Of a DNA stretch of 64,000 nt, positions 38,137 to 53,200 are shown piece by piece. Below the pieces are notes generated by a model that saw nothing but the letters and a program-made list of their open reading frames with translations, was not told the DNA's origin and ran no database searches. The number at the start of each line of letters is the position of its first letter. Within the stretch, counting starts at the first letter, position 1. The translations under genes and the position numbers were made by a program. Origin of the DNA: Balanoglossus misakiensis (lineage: Eukaryota > Hemichordata); NCBI GenBank assembly GCA_040954595.2, contig CM082579.2, forward strand, positions 2,418,001 through 2,482,000, read 5' to 3'.

Positions 38137-41100
38137 CATTATCTTTGACACACAGTTGAGAATTACTGCATCAATTAATTTCTTCAGTAGCAAAACCATC
38201 ACAAATGGTGACAATTCTGATATCAGAATGCAGTCCCCTCAAAGGACTGTATTGATAGAATGGATTTCCACATCCGCTGACAGTAAGACCATATAAATTA
38301 CATAAACCCAATTACAAAGTAAGACAAAATGTCATGTCTTCTCGGTCCGCTGGTTGATGACTATATTTATAGTGACAGTCTCACCCCAGGCGTTTAGTCT
38401 AGAGTTGCGCCGGTCGTTTCCTTCTGTCGAAATGTGTATTATCACTTTTATTACACGGTACACAGGTGCCTAATAACTTCAAAAGCTACTACAACTAAGA
38501 GACATCACTTTGATTTATATATCTGGGATCTAAAACTAATGTTATCTCATTCTCACAGACTTGCTGAGTGGTTGCTATCAATCTCACTTTATCCTTAAAT
38601 ATGAATTGTGTTAGTCCAATGACACTCAGTCTTGTACCCTACAGGTAGTTGATATGCAAGTTCACCATGCCCATGAGATTTTCAAGTAGTGGCTTTTATT
38701 AGTATTTCTTCGGAGATTGTGGTTTAGGCGATAATGTACTAAGAAAACACCCAACTGATGTGTTGTTACGAGGTTTACAACTGGCGCAGTTTAATAGAGA
38801 GATTTAGGTAACCTAGCTTCTAGAACTATGTTATCATGAAAGAAAAAATGTGAAATAGAGTGGTGCTTTGGTTTTACGTGTACATGGTAAACAAACCATT
38901 TGCAACAGTTTCATCTTCGAGTTTATAATGTGGTTGTTTTGTAGTTCACAGAAACCTTTAATGATGGAAAAACAGAAAAGAAAGCAATTTACTCCAATAG
39001 AGCAGATAGAAGTTATAGTCTAGAGTACACACAGAGGTCATGCAAAAGCTAATTCCCTCATTTCCCTGCAGACTTTACAACCGCTTTATATCAGACCTAA
39101 GTGGATTTTCTTATACGAAAAACTGCGGATTGCCCATAAATGTTAGCAAACTAGGTTGTTGTTAACCTATCTCCAGTTATGATCTTCAAGTAGATATGGT
39201 CAAGGCGATGGCTCAAAGTCAGGTTTCTCTACCAAGGAGAAGCCACCGATATATTGAGGCCGCACATTGCTCCAATAATATACATTGTTGTGACCCTCCG
39301 AGATCTCGCGAGACGGTTAACATGATGGGCCACGTTTGTTTGCCCATTGTCACACGTCGACGAGAATGTCGTCCCATATAAACTGCCTAGCCACGAGATC
39401 TCACAGAGTTCGGAAAATCAGATCAAGCTTGATACCTTGACTTTTCACGGGGACTGGCAAATAAACATTAGAAAGAAGAGTAAAATGTTCAATCGCATTT
39501 TTTTTATGAGAGTTGAATAAAAATATCATTTGGAAGTCTCAACAATAGCGAGCTTGCTGAGGCATCTGATAGGGCAAGGAGGTCAACCGATAAACACAAC
39601 ACATTGGACATGCACGGCTGTACAAACAGAATTAATCATTTGATAACATCATTATGGCCACGCGAATAGTCACGAATATTTTTATCATCAAAAATCTACA
39701 TCGTTTTGAGCCTCAGTTGCTTCCATTTTCCAGAAATACGTGCATGACTTTTTTATGGATGCACGTCGACAGTATATAGTATATTCACCCATTTCTCTTT
39801 TTATTTGATAGACATTCTAAGTATAATACACTATGTCTGAATTTGCATGTGACTACAAACAATGAACCTATCATTATTTGCTCGTGTGGGTGTAATGGTT
39901 TGGAGAGGCAATTCTGCCTTCCTGGCAAAACACACAAAATCGACCTACACTCACTTAGCAGAGATATTTTCCGAACCATAAAGAACCTAGACAGTGACAT
40001 CATATAAGCCGTCGATGGAAGCTGCGTGAGGAAGGAGTTTTGATCACAAGCAGACATCTCACTGGTCATTTATCAATGCCCAGTCTGGGGATATCATTCT
40101 ATAGCTTTATATTGAAGGGCCTAGAATTCATTACTTTCAGTGCGTCTCTATTTGACAGAAACTTGCATGCGAAACCTGAACATTCGAAGTCTCGATGCAA
40201 AACACTTACCACCATTATAAGGTAGCAATCCGTGTACAATTGGCAAATTTTTGAAACAAAAATGGAAGGTTTGAACTCTTAATGATTATGGAGAGGAATG
40301 CCTAACAATTCTCCAGTAAAAAATACTTGGAACTAAAGATTCGTTTGAAGAATCTGTCAAGAAATACATAAAAACAAAATTATATGGGATGTGGCTTTGG
40401 CACTGTACATGACACAATTTGAATAGTACGAATTATGTTATATCATAACATGTATGTAACCAAACCAGTCAAAACTGTCATTTCTCTAGCTGTACACGTT
40501 TGCCCCCAACGACGCATTACGGTAGCATTCGTTTTCACGTAAGCTTTTAGTATGGACAGCTATCTTTTCACACAAAGGATTATTGCTCATGTCATTGTGT
40601 GTTGCCATAGATGCATATCTTCGGTACTACAGATGATTTTAACAAGGGGAGGGGGGCTGAGCTCATCCTATCAGAGCGGCGTTTGCAACTGAAATTGAAA
40701 ATTTGAGAAGTTTACCTCTGTTACATGATGACCACAAATCCGATGATGGCACATTCTAGGTTTGGGAACGGCATGGTCCACAGCCTGAGTCCATCTGATG
40801 CAACGACCCGTGGGTTTTGCTTGACGACAGTTCCATTATATTCTATATACTATTCTCATTTACATTTAGCTTCCTGATCACACCATTATCACGAAGTGTT
40901 TACTCTGCGTGATTGAATTTTTATTACATAACAGCGTCAAAGAATGAATTTCTTAATCACCGGTCATGGTGTCTTTTGCGTCAGGTGGCGCCGAGGGGGA
41001 ATATTAATCAAACATCGAGCATTACTAACAACTGCAGTCCAGGATGTCATATTTTAGTTAGTCTACATGTAGGTGACTTGGTTACAGGTCCTTTGGGAAC

Positions 41101-42827
41101 ACCTCTCAGCATGTTCTCTACAATTATTGATTAATGACAGGGGAAAAAGAAAATGCATTCTTCACAATGTCACCTCCGCCGTTGGTTGCTAGGTGCAGCA
41201 AACCATTCACTTATTAAATGCCTGGATGAGGAAATGTGTAACCTCTTACTTTTTGTTCCGTCGTATCCTTGGGGAGGTTTTAATGAAAGTTCCCCAGCGA
41301 CGTTCCATTAAAGGTTTATTTTGTAGCATACGTTTTGGATGTGGACAGAATGATATTCCATGGTGCCACGTCATCGACGTGAAATATCCAAGACAATGTG
41401 TCTCTGAGGACCTTATACCTTTAAAAAGGGTATTTAACATTAAACAGTTAGTGACTAGGTTACGATAGTCGTATGAGATTGTGGTGACAAATATACATGT
41501 AAATATTTGAGAACAGTCACATCTGTAGGGCATTCTGATCCAGTCTTACACGTACTATTTAAGCACTGTATGGGAACTCTTTTCTGAAGTTGTAATATCC
41601 GCAGTGCATGGGCCTTGTCTGCCTGTCTTCATATCTTTTTTCCATTCCGTGACAATAGTCACGTGACATTCCTGATCAGGTACGCTCGTAGCGTCGTACA
41701 TTTCCAATACTGTCTCGTATTTGAGCTTTCACTATAGTGTTTCTGAATCGGGAGTAGCATCCACCCTAATCAACGTCAACCCTGGAGTGGCGACTGCTGC
41801 AAAAAGGATTTTATCTTAACTTGGGGACATCGTAAAGCGGTGTTGAAATACATGGGGTACGCTCTGAAGTGTTCTCAAAGGGACTATTTTTAGTAGCTCT
41901 ACTCACAGAGGACGGCGGCCTCCTACTCGTACTCAAACACTTTCCAAGCTTTTACATCTTCGTTTGTAATCTCAGCTTCGAATCATATACTATCGTAAAA
42001 TCCACCCTCGAGCTATAAGATGTAAGCGCACAGACGCACCCCGCATTTCCCCGTCAGAACACATTAGCTGATTACTCCCAGCATTGACGATATTTTCCCA
42101 CTGAGATGGTTTTTAAAAATCATATCACTATTCTTTTGATGTTTTCTGATTTTGGGGGTTTATTTTTTTATCAGAGAGAATTCTGTTTTCACCAGTTATT
42201 GCAAAGCCTCTATCGACGTTTATATATATTATAATAGAAATTATCAGAAAAGCTTCACAGTATGATTTGCATGGTTTTCGGTGAGTCGAGATCAAATGAA
42301 TGGTTAAATTCCAACCCAGAAACACAAAGCCCATTCACCCATTTTCGAGATGAAATGAACTCGACACGTTATAAAATATTCCTCATCCAATTTCAAGTAC
42401 ACGGACAGAGGGTAAGATTTCTGCTGCTGTGATTGTGTGAAATGCCTCGAACGTCACCCTTGGCCTAATTCCCCACCTAGTTTTAAAATAACTGTGTTAC
42501 AGTGGTGGCTGTCGATGGTTTATACATGTGTACACGTAAGCACTGTGATGTCATATTATACTTGTTTCGCTGCACACAGATCATAGCAGTGGCTATGTCA
42601 TCAGTTTAATGGTGGCCTAAATGAAGTCGTACTGCAACAGTAAAAATGCATGTGATATTTTATTTATCATTGAAGGAAATCGAAACTAGCTTTATGGTGC
42701 TAACGGGGGCGCCAGAACATCACAGTGTTACACCAAACGATTCAGAGTGTGCGCTTATCACCCTTTCAGACAGTTTTTCAGACAGGTCTTTCTTGAGGAG
42801 AAGCAGAAAAGCCGCCGACATAATTGT

Positions 42828-42841
42828 CCCCCCCCCCCCCC
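42828..42841. repeat. C14 homopolymer
   Basis: Fourteen consecutive C on the plus strand. Confidence 0.9.
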
Positions 42842-43191
42842 TCCCCAAAGGCTTGATGTACTAGTCTGCTGTAAACCTCATTTCAAAATATCGCGATTTA
42901 TCAGCTCTTGAGGGCGTAGGTACCACCAAGTGGAAGAATATATCGACACCTGGAGAACATCAAGATAGAGTATCACTTCAGATGCAACGCTGACGTCATC
43001 TCACTGATTAGAATCAATACTTGTGGAAAAATAGTCAGATACAGTAATATTGATAGTGGATGCCACATTAACTCTTGACAAACTACTAAATTTTGCTGAA
43101 ATCTCACATCACCATCATCTAGGGCATTCAACGGGAATGAAATATGTTAGACATGGGAGATATTCAACTCCGTATCAAGTACAAAACCCAT

Positions 43192-43233
43192 GGAGAGAGA
43201 GAGAGGGGGAGGGGGAGGGAGAGGGAAAGGGAG
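43192..43233. repeat. Purine-rich (GA/GGGA)n tract
   Basis: About 40 bp of only G and A, starting with GA dinucleotides and passing into GGGGGA units. Confidence 0.9.
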
Positions 43234-44133
43234 TGTTGCGTCTGCTGATGTTTGAACTGTTCTTTAACATTTCAAGTCAACAACGTCTTGTGCATCGTTG
43301 ACATGGTGAAAATCGTTCATTTTTATAGTGATTCCTTGTAAATTGTAGTCTAGTAAATTAAGGTAACGACAGTATTAGATAGGAACCTTGAAATCAACAT
43401 CGTTCTCCTGAACAGTGACCTCAGCGACGAGATTTTTAATTTATTTTGTTTTTATTTACGCAAAAGGAGAGCCAAGCGTCCTATGATATGTGTTCTTCTG
43501 TGAAAAAGATCATTGATCAACTTAGACATTGAATTGACCACTTCCGGGTATACAGTTTCAGTGACATTATCACACCAAAAAATTATGTAGCGGTGCGCCG
43601 GGAGAGTACGACATTCATGAGCGGTATGTACGTAAAAGTGTTAACATGATTATGACTGATGCCCTGAAGACTCGTACTACATCATCAAGATTAGGCAAAC
43701 AAAGTTCCTAATCAAAATTCAAGCCATCTTCCGAGTTCAAAAGTACTAAATGTGAAGGAATGTTACCACGGCAACTTAAAAGTCTCAACCCCAAGTGGAA
43801 GTGGTGTGCAAAACAGTAGCTATGAATTCATACATGCGCCGCCACAGTCGACTCCGTGTAACATGACCTGCATCGGTTAATAGCGTTTCATACTTCGTCG
43901 GAAAACATCACATTCGATTTTGCTACTGACAAAAAAATACGGCGTCCTTTCATACCATTCTGTGAACAATTGATTTCAGTCCAATTGCAAAGCTGACCTT
44001 AGACTACATGTACATATGGTCAGAGGATTTAATGTAATTTCTTTGTCGCAAGGACAAATTGTAAAATGTGATCTACGAAATCATATTATAATTGTGCAAA
44101 CAAGTTAAACCATATGGCTTTGTCTCAGTAAGT

Positions 44134-44159
44134 AGACAGCCAGACAGACAGACAGACAG
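44134..44159. repeat. (CAGA)n microsatellite
   Basis: About five CAGA units preceded by a degenerate one. Confidence 0.9.
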
Positions 44160-45210
44160 TTCCGGTTATAGAAAATTGAAAAAAAAAACTTATAAGGTTA
44201 TCAATTTACATTTCCGTTATTTAAAGTTTTAATATCCGTTGAAGGTATTTGTCACCTACGAAAATCTAGCAACAGTTACCATGACAACTTGAGATCTAGA
44301 CAATGGAAGATTTTCTCGCAGTAGCCACGCGAAAACTTGTTGCACCACTACATGGTCATTTGAAGACTTAGATAGCCTGTTGAACTTGGAAGTGATTGAA
44401 AACCTTCAAGACCAAAGAATTCTTCCTTTGATATCAGATAATGGTACATGTCGTATCTTTCAAAATCAGTGGACATGTTAATTTGGCTAGCTAGACCTTT
44501 TTCTCATGGAAGAGCATGTGTTTGTCTTGGTGGGAGATTTGTGTGTGTAGTTGCAGTTTCCAGACAGATTGAGAGGCTACCCTGGTGACGACACTCAATT
44601 AAGTTATAAAACCAAGGGGCATAAAATGAACGTCTGGAATGTTAATTTAGTTCTGAGTGAAGGTAATTGAGAGGTAATGATTCAATTTCTGGCATATACG
44701 TATAAATTACGTTCCTAGATAGTATGTTCACCGTTATTTAGGTTTCATTTTGTCTCAACGAAATTGAAGCAACATAATTAAATGAATATATAAAAGTATA
44801 GACCATGTCGATATTGTTAAAGTTAATAAACGAGTGAATTACGTAAACATTTGGGAATTTTGTATATATAATACTGAGGCATTGTGAAAGGATAGCGGAA
44901 AAGAAAAGATGCAGATTTAGCAACGAAAATGAACCATTGAAACGGCATTTATGTGTATAGCGGAAGCGAGTGTACACTTCTTTTGTCTACCATCTGTTGG
45001 TATATAAGGAACTGTATAGTTGTATAGAGACACACATTTGCACTAACTATAACGCTAAAAGGAACATTCAAAAGGCATAAAGACGATCACTATTTGAAGC
45101 TCTTTTTGTAAGATTGTCGTTAAATTGTTCGATTTCCTCAGAGATGTAAAGTCGAAAAAATTTGACATTAGTTTGGCTTGGTTTCTCTTCAACGGCTGTT
45201 AGAGTTTTTC

Positions 45211-45237
45211 GATGATGATGATAATGATGATGATGAA
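45211..45237. repeat. (GAT)n microsatellite
   Basis: About eight GAT triplets with one GATAAT interruption. Confidence 0.9.
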
Positions 45238-48200
45238 GTTTTGCCTTCACTCGGAGAAAGACAAATCTATTCTGTCGGCGTCCTTTATTGATCAATGAAT
45301 TCATGAATTCTATTTATAGCGGCGGTACGATACGGCATTACGAAGCAACACCATACTGTTTCGGGAGGAAATTTAATTACGTGCCGTTAAACATCTTTGA
45401 ATTCATCAGGCGCTTGCTAGTACATGTGTGTGAGCGGGGAGGCTAGCATGCGGTCGCATTAAGACTTGACAGTCGTGACCTAAAAAGCATTGGAATTGAC
45501 AAGCTCAAAGGGAGTTTTTCAACTGGTTAAAACTTCCTGCAAACCTATGAAGAAATCCAGAGTAATTGTTAAGGCAAAACTGCTGCTAAATGGCACAATG
45601 CAATCATTGCGGCGTATAAACTGACTGGTTATATTGATATACAAAAAGACCAATTCACTGGACTTGGGACAGTAAATTTTTCGCACTTCCCCAGTATTAT
45701 CACTAATGGTACATTTAACTCTGGCAATTTCATAGCATCCACTTTTCAATACATGTACCACTTGTTCAGTCATGGACATATAGATGTAGTAACATACCTG
45801 GCTTAGAGTTGCAATGCAGGATGAATATATCAGGTTGAATAAACTGTGGCTTTTTTGAAGTGAATAAAAAACTATAAAAAATATCAGAAAATACATTTTT
45901 TTGTGTTTTGTGCATGTCGTTTACAGTGATTTTGTTAGCCTACGAGTTATCATCAACCCCCAAAGCGTTACAATTTTCAAAGAGAAACGCCCTACATCTC
46001 ACGTCGCAGCCACTCACTTGGCTGCCTTGGAACTCGACATGAAATTAACAGCTAACTTTCTTCAATCGATAGATTTGGTTTTACTGAAAGGTTGGAAACT
46101 CTCCAACTACATGTGAGTAAATCCTTGATTACCTAATCGTAAATGATAACATCTCTATGTGATAATGTCTGGGTTGTTATGGGGACCACGGGTGCCCTTC
46201 ACTCCTGGGGTTATGTTTGCAACGCTCTCTTGTTTCCTTTGATTGCGTCAGTAGACTCGACACTACCCCCCGGCTATCTCTTTCAGTGATTGTCCGACTA
46301 TATATTATCCGGAAAGAGCAATAAACACGCCTGTGCAGAGTACGTGACCTCAACAATGTCGATCGATCCGCGGGTTTCGCACTAGTTAAATTTGAGTAGA
46401 GATTTCTAATTTTATCACAGGCTCCCTTGATGTCTCAGCCTTCGCTAAGTAACACTGGAGTTGTAAAAAGGTATTCGCTTTAATTTGACATTTACAGGCA
46501 ACTTATAACGAAGCTTTGACAGTTTTATGCGATGTGTTGACTCTAACAAGCACCCAGGCCGGAGAACTGTTAAGGAAGTACGTTGACTTTGCGATTTCAG
46601 ATGAAAAGAGTTTGGGGTACTCCAGACCTGTTTTTCATATATCACATCTGATCACACACCTTGGAATATCAACGACGCAGAGCAACACACATAATTGAAA
46701 AGTTCTCCACAGGGCAAAGTTGCATCAACATATAGCTACTCTTGGTTTGCCTCTCTGACAAGTCTCGAGTGCATGCGTGCTTACATGTAATTTTTCCTGG
46801 TATATAATCCTGCATTTGAGACGTTATCTTTAACCAAATTATGGTGGGCATATATAACTTCTATGAAAGGTGTATTGATTTTCAATCACTGAATTTAATG
46901 GTGCCATACAAAAGACTGAACAAAGCGATAGAGTAATGTAGAATATCTCTTTTTTCATTGAGTGTTTTGAAGGCTTTCAAATGGTTTATATAACAAGGCA
47001 GTAATTTACCGCTGGGATAGAAGGCCCATTTATCGTCTGTAAGACTATGACGATTGCATACACGTAAATAGAGGGACTTATCGAACGCGAACTATACCAC
47101 ATTCGATAATGTATCACAAGGGTATACTTTATTTTCATTGTCCTGTGTTAAAAGTCTTGCACGTTTCGCCCAATGGGATTCATCGGTCTTTCCGGTGTGT
47201 TTTTCTCAAATTGTGTGCAAAAGTGATTGTCGTGAAAAACCTCAAGATGTAAATGGTTTGATTGGTTTATATCATTCCGTGTTCTCAGACTTTCGATTTA
47301 AAAGCTGTCAGCGATGTATTTTCCAAATGAACGGATCGAGAGTCACATTAACTATCTACTGTACAAGATTCACCAACGTTATGAAACATACCTCTCGCGG
47401 TGACACAGAACTCCGTATTATGCTTTCAATACATTCCTCATTTCTGATGACACAATGTGCCACAGTGCAACAAAGATCCTCCGTGTCTGTTTGGCAGCAT
47501 CAATCGGATTTATCTGCTTGGGTGAATACGAGCTCTTGGAGGGTAATGCTGCAACTGACAGGTGTACAGCAGAAGCTTATTGTTAACGATAAGAAGAGTG
47601 GGCATTATTGTTGAAAGTAATTGCAACCGAGTGCCAGAGCTCTCCGGAATCTTTGCGCTGTCATAAAGACCATGACATTTCTCTTTTAAAATCACTGGAG
47701 TATAGATGTCAGCATGCGCGTGTTGAATAATACACGCGTCGATAAAAAAATAATGTTGTCACTCCTTTGTTAAACGAGTATGTATACAGGGCGTTTGACA
47801 CCCTGGTAGACACATGGGCCAGGCCAGTACTTCATATAGCTTCTAACTGAACCAAAACACAATGACACTGAAGCACAAAATACTAAGCTTCGGTCCAAGT
47901 GAGCAGCACATTATATACATACTCATTCTTTGATAGATGGTGATAATGTCAAAACGGAAACGGTAATTACAGTTCCAGGATTGACATAGATCATGTACAC
48001 TAGTTTGTCTGTAGCATTTAACTTTGCGAACAACAAATCGTTTGGACCATACGGTAACTGCAACATACGTGAATGCTGTGTACAAACAGAAGGTCAATAT
48101 ATCCAATGACTAACGATCATCGAAAGGCAAATGCACTCTTTTCTACGAATCCGCCACGCTGGGAAGTGTGTCATGTTGATTGCAACAAGGAAATACCTCA

Positions 48201-50158
48201 CACTGATTGTCTGGCGTTCTGCATTTTACTCAAAGGGAAGTGAAATGAACACGTCTCTTCGATAATACGCCCACAGAATCTCGACATGGTGCCAAATGTT
48301 GAAACAACACTAATGGTCAAGGTGTAACAACTGGGATGGTTGACTGATTTAACAACGCGTTTGACGCATAAGACATTGGGTAAAATAAACGAGAAAAAAA
48401 TGGTGGGGAACATTCACAAGAATGCGCTAATTTGAAAACAAATAATGAGTCAGATGTTTCGCAACGCCGAGAAATGCAGAACATTTTCCAATATGATGGA
48501 CGTTAATTGAATTGCTAGACGACATCTGAGTATAATTAATAAAAATATCTGAAAGTCATATATTTGCATTGACCTCTTGAAGTACCAGCAACCTTGTCAG
48601 GTCATGCACACATGAGTAAAACTGAGAAAGTACCAGAAACATACTTGAGACCATTCCCTTGAAAATAAGCACCTGAGAGTTAATGGATTCTAGTCACTGT
48701 GTACGGCAATCGAAAACACACGTCGCCATCTGTCATGGGTACTTCTAACAAATAATGCAGTGTTGGGAGAAAAAATAAATTATTGACATTCTTTCAGCAA
48801 AAGAAATATTTTTAATGACACATGACATTAAATTCTGTTTGCATCTAATAGCAGAGCCCCGCGGCAAGCTTCGAAACATCCGGTGTTGATGTTTGTCTCG
48901 TTAGTTCCTGCTAAGTAACTCATAAATTAACGAGAGAATCGCGATTTGCAGTAATCGAGTACCATCTTGTCGAAATATGCATGGTTGGTAATTGAAAGCG
49001 TGATTCAGAGTTAGATGAAACGTTGCATTGTATCGAAATGTTTCACTGCAATTGGCAAATTAATGGACAGAAGTTTCAACGGGAACGTAAACGTCTCCTT
49101 ATTGTGCCGATCACGGTTTGTGGTAAACTATATTAATTTGTTCCCATTACATAAATTGTCTGTTCGTGCAAAATCAACATGTGTTCCAGTCATTCAATTC
49201 ATGTCCATATCTGTGAAACCTTTTATCCGACCTTTTCCTACAATATACACGGTGATGCTTGACAATATTGAAAGTTTAGCTGATATATAGTTGTGACGAA
49301 CGGAATTTACATCTGGTCTTGGAAGCCTTACTGCACTTAATATATACTTTATGAACTGCGCATCCGATTGTAGCGAAGTACTTTTTGAGAATGGTTGAAA
49401 ATGTACAATCAACTTATTTATTTATGTTTATATGCACAGTGAAACTGGCATAAGCTTGGTGAGCGGCGTATATTTCATGTGATTATCTATTTGTCACACG
49501 TTTTCTGAATAAATTATGGCAACTCTATTTGAGGTTAGACAAATATTTACATTAGCTCAGGTGATCTGGAAATGATGTTATTTTTCTAATCCGAGTTTTA
49601 ATTCCGAGCAATGATTGCATTCTGAATGGTTTGCTTTCTACGTTATCATATTTATTTCACACTGCTTTTCACGAAATGTGCTAAACCTATACTGGTTTCG
49701 CATTAATGGTACCTGTGCGATTTGTCATGTGAAATAATCAATGAACACAATTGCAGAATGAAATAACTAAGACTCTAAGACTCATAGCACATTTTCCGGA
49801 TTCCAACAATCTTGAATTTAATAACAACGCCCATCATAGAGGCATTCCATTTCCCAGATAAACACAAAAACATGAAACTGCATATTTGCATAATTCATTG
49901 TCAGACGCTTGCAATGAATGTAAATGAATTTTAATTTTAAGGCCTTTGAAAATATCCCAAGGGACAATAGAATTGTTTCAACACCAATCTTGGTTGTTGG
50001 AACGGTTTTACAGAAAGCGAACCTCGTCCGCAGTTTTTGAGCGGTCGGTCACCAGCAATTTCCACTTCCCCACCCTTTGGTAGAATGCCGTGTTCCTGCG
50101 CCGTCGCGCACATGCCGGCATCCTTTCAGCGGTGCGGTTAGTCACCACACGAGAAAAC

Positions 50159-50231
50159 ATGGACTTCTGTTCTGGTTGCTCGTTTTCGCTCGTGATTTTG
50201 TCGCTATGGTTTTCAGTTACTCCACTCTCTG
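50159..50231 (+). CDS. Lectin gene exon 1: signal peptide
   Basis: ATG in context aaacATGg; MDFCSGC then SFSLVILSLWFSVTPL, a classic hydrophobic core, with donor tctg|gtaagt in phase 1. A C13 tract lies just inside the following intron. Confidence 0.88.
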
Positions 50232-53200
50232 GTAAGTCATTTAACCCCCCCCCCCCCTCCCCGTCGGTATTTCACATATTGGTTTCCAGTACAGTGTTTA
50301 CATTGCCAAACTGCTAGACAACTATATATTCAACGCTCCCACTTCATTTTGACCAGGCTTCATCGCCGTGAATGCACCCTATGTGGAGATTCTAAGGAGG
50401 GGATTTTGCCTTCGCCACCACGTTTTTCTGACCAAGGCCACTGGCACACTCTTGAGCTGCGGACACCTTTGCATGAACACTCCTGGATGTGCGTCCATCA
50501 ACTACATAAAATCTCAAGGTATCTGCGAGCTCAGCGACGTCTCATCTTCAGATGTTGACGCACAGGATGGTTGCATCTACATGAAGATCGGATACAACTA
50601 CAATTTGGTCAGTAGACACTATCGTATTGGAAACAGACCTTGCTTTTTTTTTGAAAACCCCATGGCCAATCGTGCTTTCATGGTAAAAAAAGACAATCAA
50701 CATGTAATGAATGATACCCACTATTATATCTATCACGTTGATCGGTTACGCGCATGTATGTTTAATCGACGTTGCATAGCAATGCAAGGATAAATTGCAC
50801 ATTGAAGAGTCTCACATGAAGCAGCGCCATTTAAAAAGGGAAAGGGTTGTCAACTTTTCGCGTTATCAAGGCTGTCGTTGAGTTACTTGGCAAGTTAATC
50901 TAACTTCTTGTCTTGCACACTGAATCACACTTAACGTTTATTACAGCTCAACCCATACCCTTATGAGTTATGTATATGGACATATGTTAATATTTCTATG
51001 GAATAAAATCTCATTTTATCAAATATTTGTCAATGAAAGAGGACGTCAACGAAAGAAAGTGAGAGTACAGCTTCATGTATATTTGCTATCGAGTGTAATA
51101 TTATGTAGATAACATCAATTTCTCACAAAAAGCAGAAATATTCAAAATGAGTGGATAGCGACATTGCCCCTTTAATTTCAACCATCGACATTATATGTCT
51201 TAAATTGACAGCACGTGGTCAGTGTTGCTAAGCAACCAAAGCATCCACTCATTACACTAATTCAAAGAGAGCAAAGCGGCCCACATTCTTTTTGCATTTG
51301 GATCGTTCTTGAAAACCCACACCACACGTAGAATGGATATCAAAGAAATCGAATTATAGCGAATGTAAATTTACTGCCACATTCAATTGTACTAGATTGA
51401 ATTAAAGGACCTTGTAAGCGCTATATACTAACAGTGCAAGCAGCACGGGATTTCTAGTGAAGTTAAACTTAATTTACGTTTAATACGAACTATTAATTAT
51501 CGTTTTTATATATCACTAAGTGTACTCAAAATGTATTCCTAAAAAACCTGGTTGCAGAAGAACCCGCGAGCCATGTTTATTTGACTATTATGTAGACGTC
51601 GTTAACTTAAACAGTTTGACGGTTCTGTCTTTTGAGGAAAACTGTCTTTAAGTTGCGTGCGTGACTTAAGACCTTGCGTCTTGGTTACACGTTTGACGGA
51701 CTGGAAAAAAGGGAGATTTGTAATGTAGTTCTCTACCAATCGACCTTTAAATCACATGATGACGCACATGTAGCCTATGTAACATGCTCACGGGAGATCC
51801 GTTGCTTTCCATCATCTATTTCGATTCGACGTTGTTTCTGTAAGAAATACTGCTGAACCCGGCAGGTGCAACTAATCCTGAAATGACGTCATAGATGACA
51901 CTGCTTCAGTAATTTTATTGAAAACAAGTATAACCATTGCCCGCATGCTAGTATCAGGATAAAAGCATTGGTCGCTACATGTCTTTATGAACTTTTCTCA
52001 TAGAAAAGTGTCTCTCGATTCATGCTGACATTTCACACATTTTATGGCCTATAGTGGTGACAGAGATGCCATGCGCTAACCGTACCGTAAACTTACAAGT
52101 TATACAGTCACACTTTCTCAAGTTATCAACCGGGGCATTACTTACTTATCACTTGATTGTTTGCATTTCACACACAAAGTTGCAGAAAGATTGACAGGAG
52201 GATCCTTAAATAATGTTTTACTCTTTTAGTACTGTGGTCTGTCTTTTGATGTAATAATCTTTTCCAACGGAAATCTTTCTATACAGTCGTCTGGACACCC
52301 CTCAGACGCATCGAAGCAGTTGATTAAATTCCCGTACCGCATTCAATTTTGTAATGGACTTGTAACACATTGATGGATTTATTAATGAAATCCATATGTC
52401 GCCCTTTGAGAGTTGCAGCGGGATTTAAACCACATGACTTCCGTTTTGTCACGTCTTCTATTTTCTGACATCATGACAGTAGCCAACATGCGGGGGACAT
52501 GCAAACGTTTACAAGTGGTTGAAATTGAAGTTCGTCACCTTTTGGTTTTTAATTTTAAAGAAACAAATAAAGTTAATTGACTCTTATTCTTCCAGGCTAA
52601 TGAAGTGGGCAGCTGTGTTAACGGTTGCTTGAACAATGGGATATGTAGCGTGGTTTCCACGTGTGCAGATGAGTCCGATAGGCTGCCCTTTCAATATCAA
52701 TGTGACTGCATCGATGGATATCGTGGTCTTCGTTGCGAAAAAGGTAATGGCTGCGTATCATTGGTGATATTGGGTAAATGACGTCAAAGTTTTCAATTTG
52801 GAGAGGGGGATATGATTTCTCAGCAACTGAAATTTAATACATTTTTTTGTTTTGGTTTGTGATCCCATTCACAATTGGCTCACGGATTTAGCAGAGAACC
52901 CCTGCTGCATGTACTTCCATGCTTACATTTAATACCTACATGTACCGTCATTTTTGATGGAGTGGTTTCCCTCACTGGTAAATACAGAACAGTCAGAAGT
53001 TGAGTCGCTCATTCTTCAGTCTAACATATCATTTCGCATGACCGGTCTTAACCACGTGCCGTGGGAGAATTAATTTTACAATATTACTTCGTGTGATTTA
53101 CAATTGGTGCGAGAGAAAGGTTCGTTGATTTATCATCGAATACTCATTCTCAGGTTAATGCGAAATGGTACGGGTGAATTGCATATAGTAATAGTCAATT

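Larger units (their letters stand above)
33403..50158. other. Intergenic or 5' region without recognisable genes
   Basis: No exon with a recognisable domain. Notable contents are a CpG-dense block near 35.9 kb, microsatellites, a 158-codon open frame at 47138-47614 (plus) with no recognisable family, and a C14 tract. Part of it could be 5' UTR or promoter of the minus-strand receptor or of the plus-strand lectin. Confidence 0.55.
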
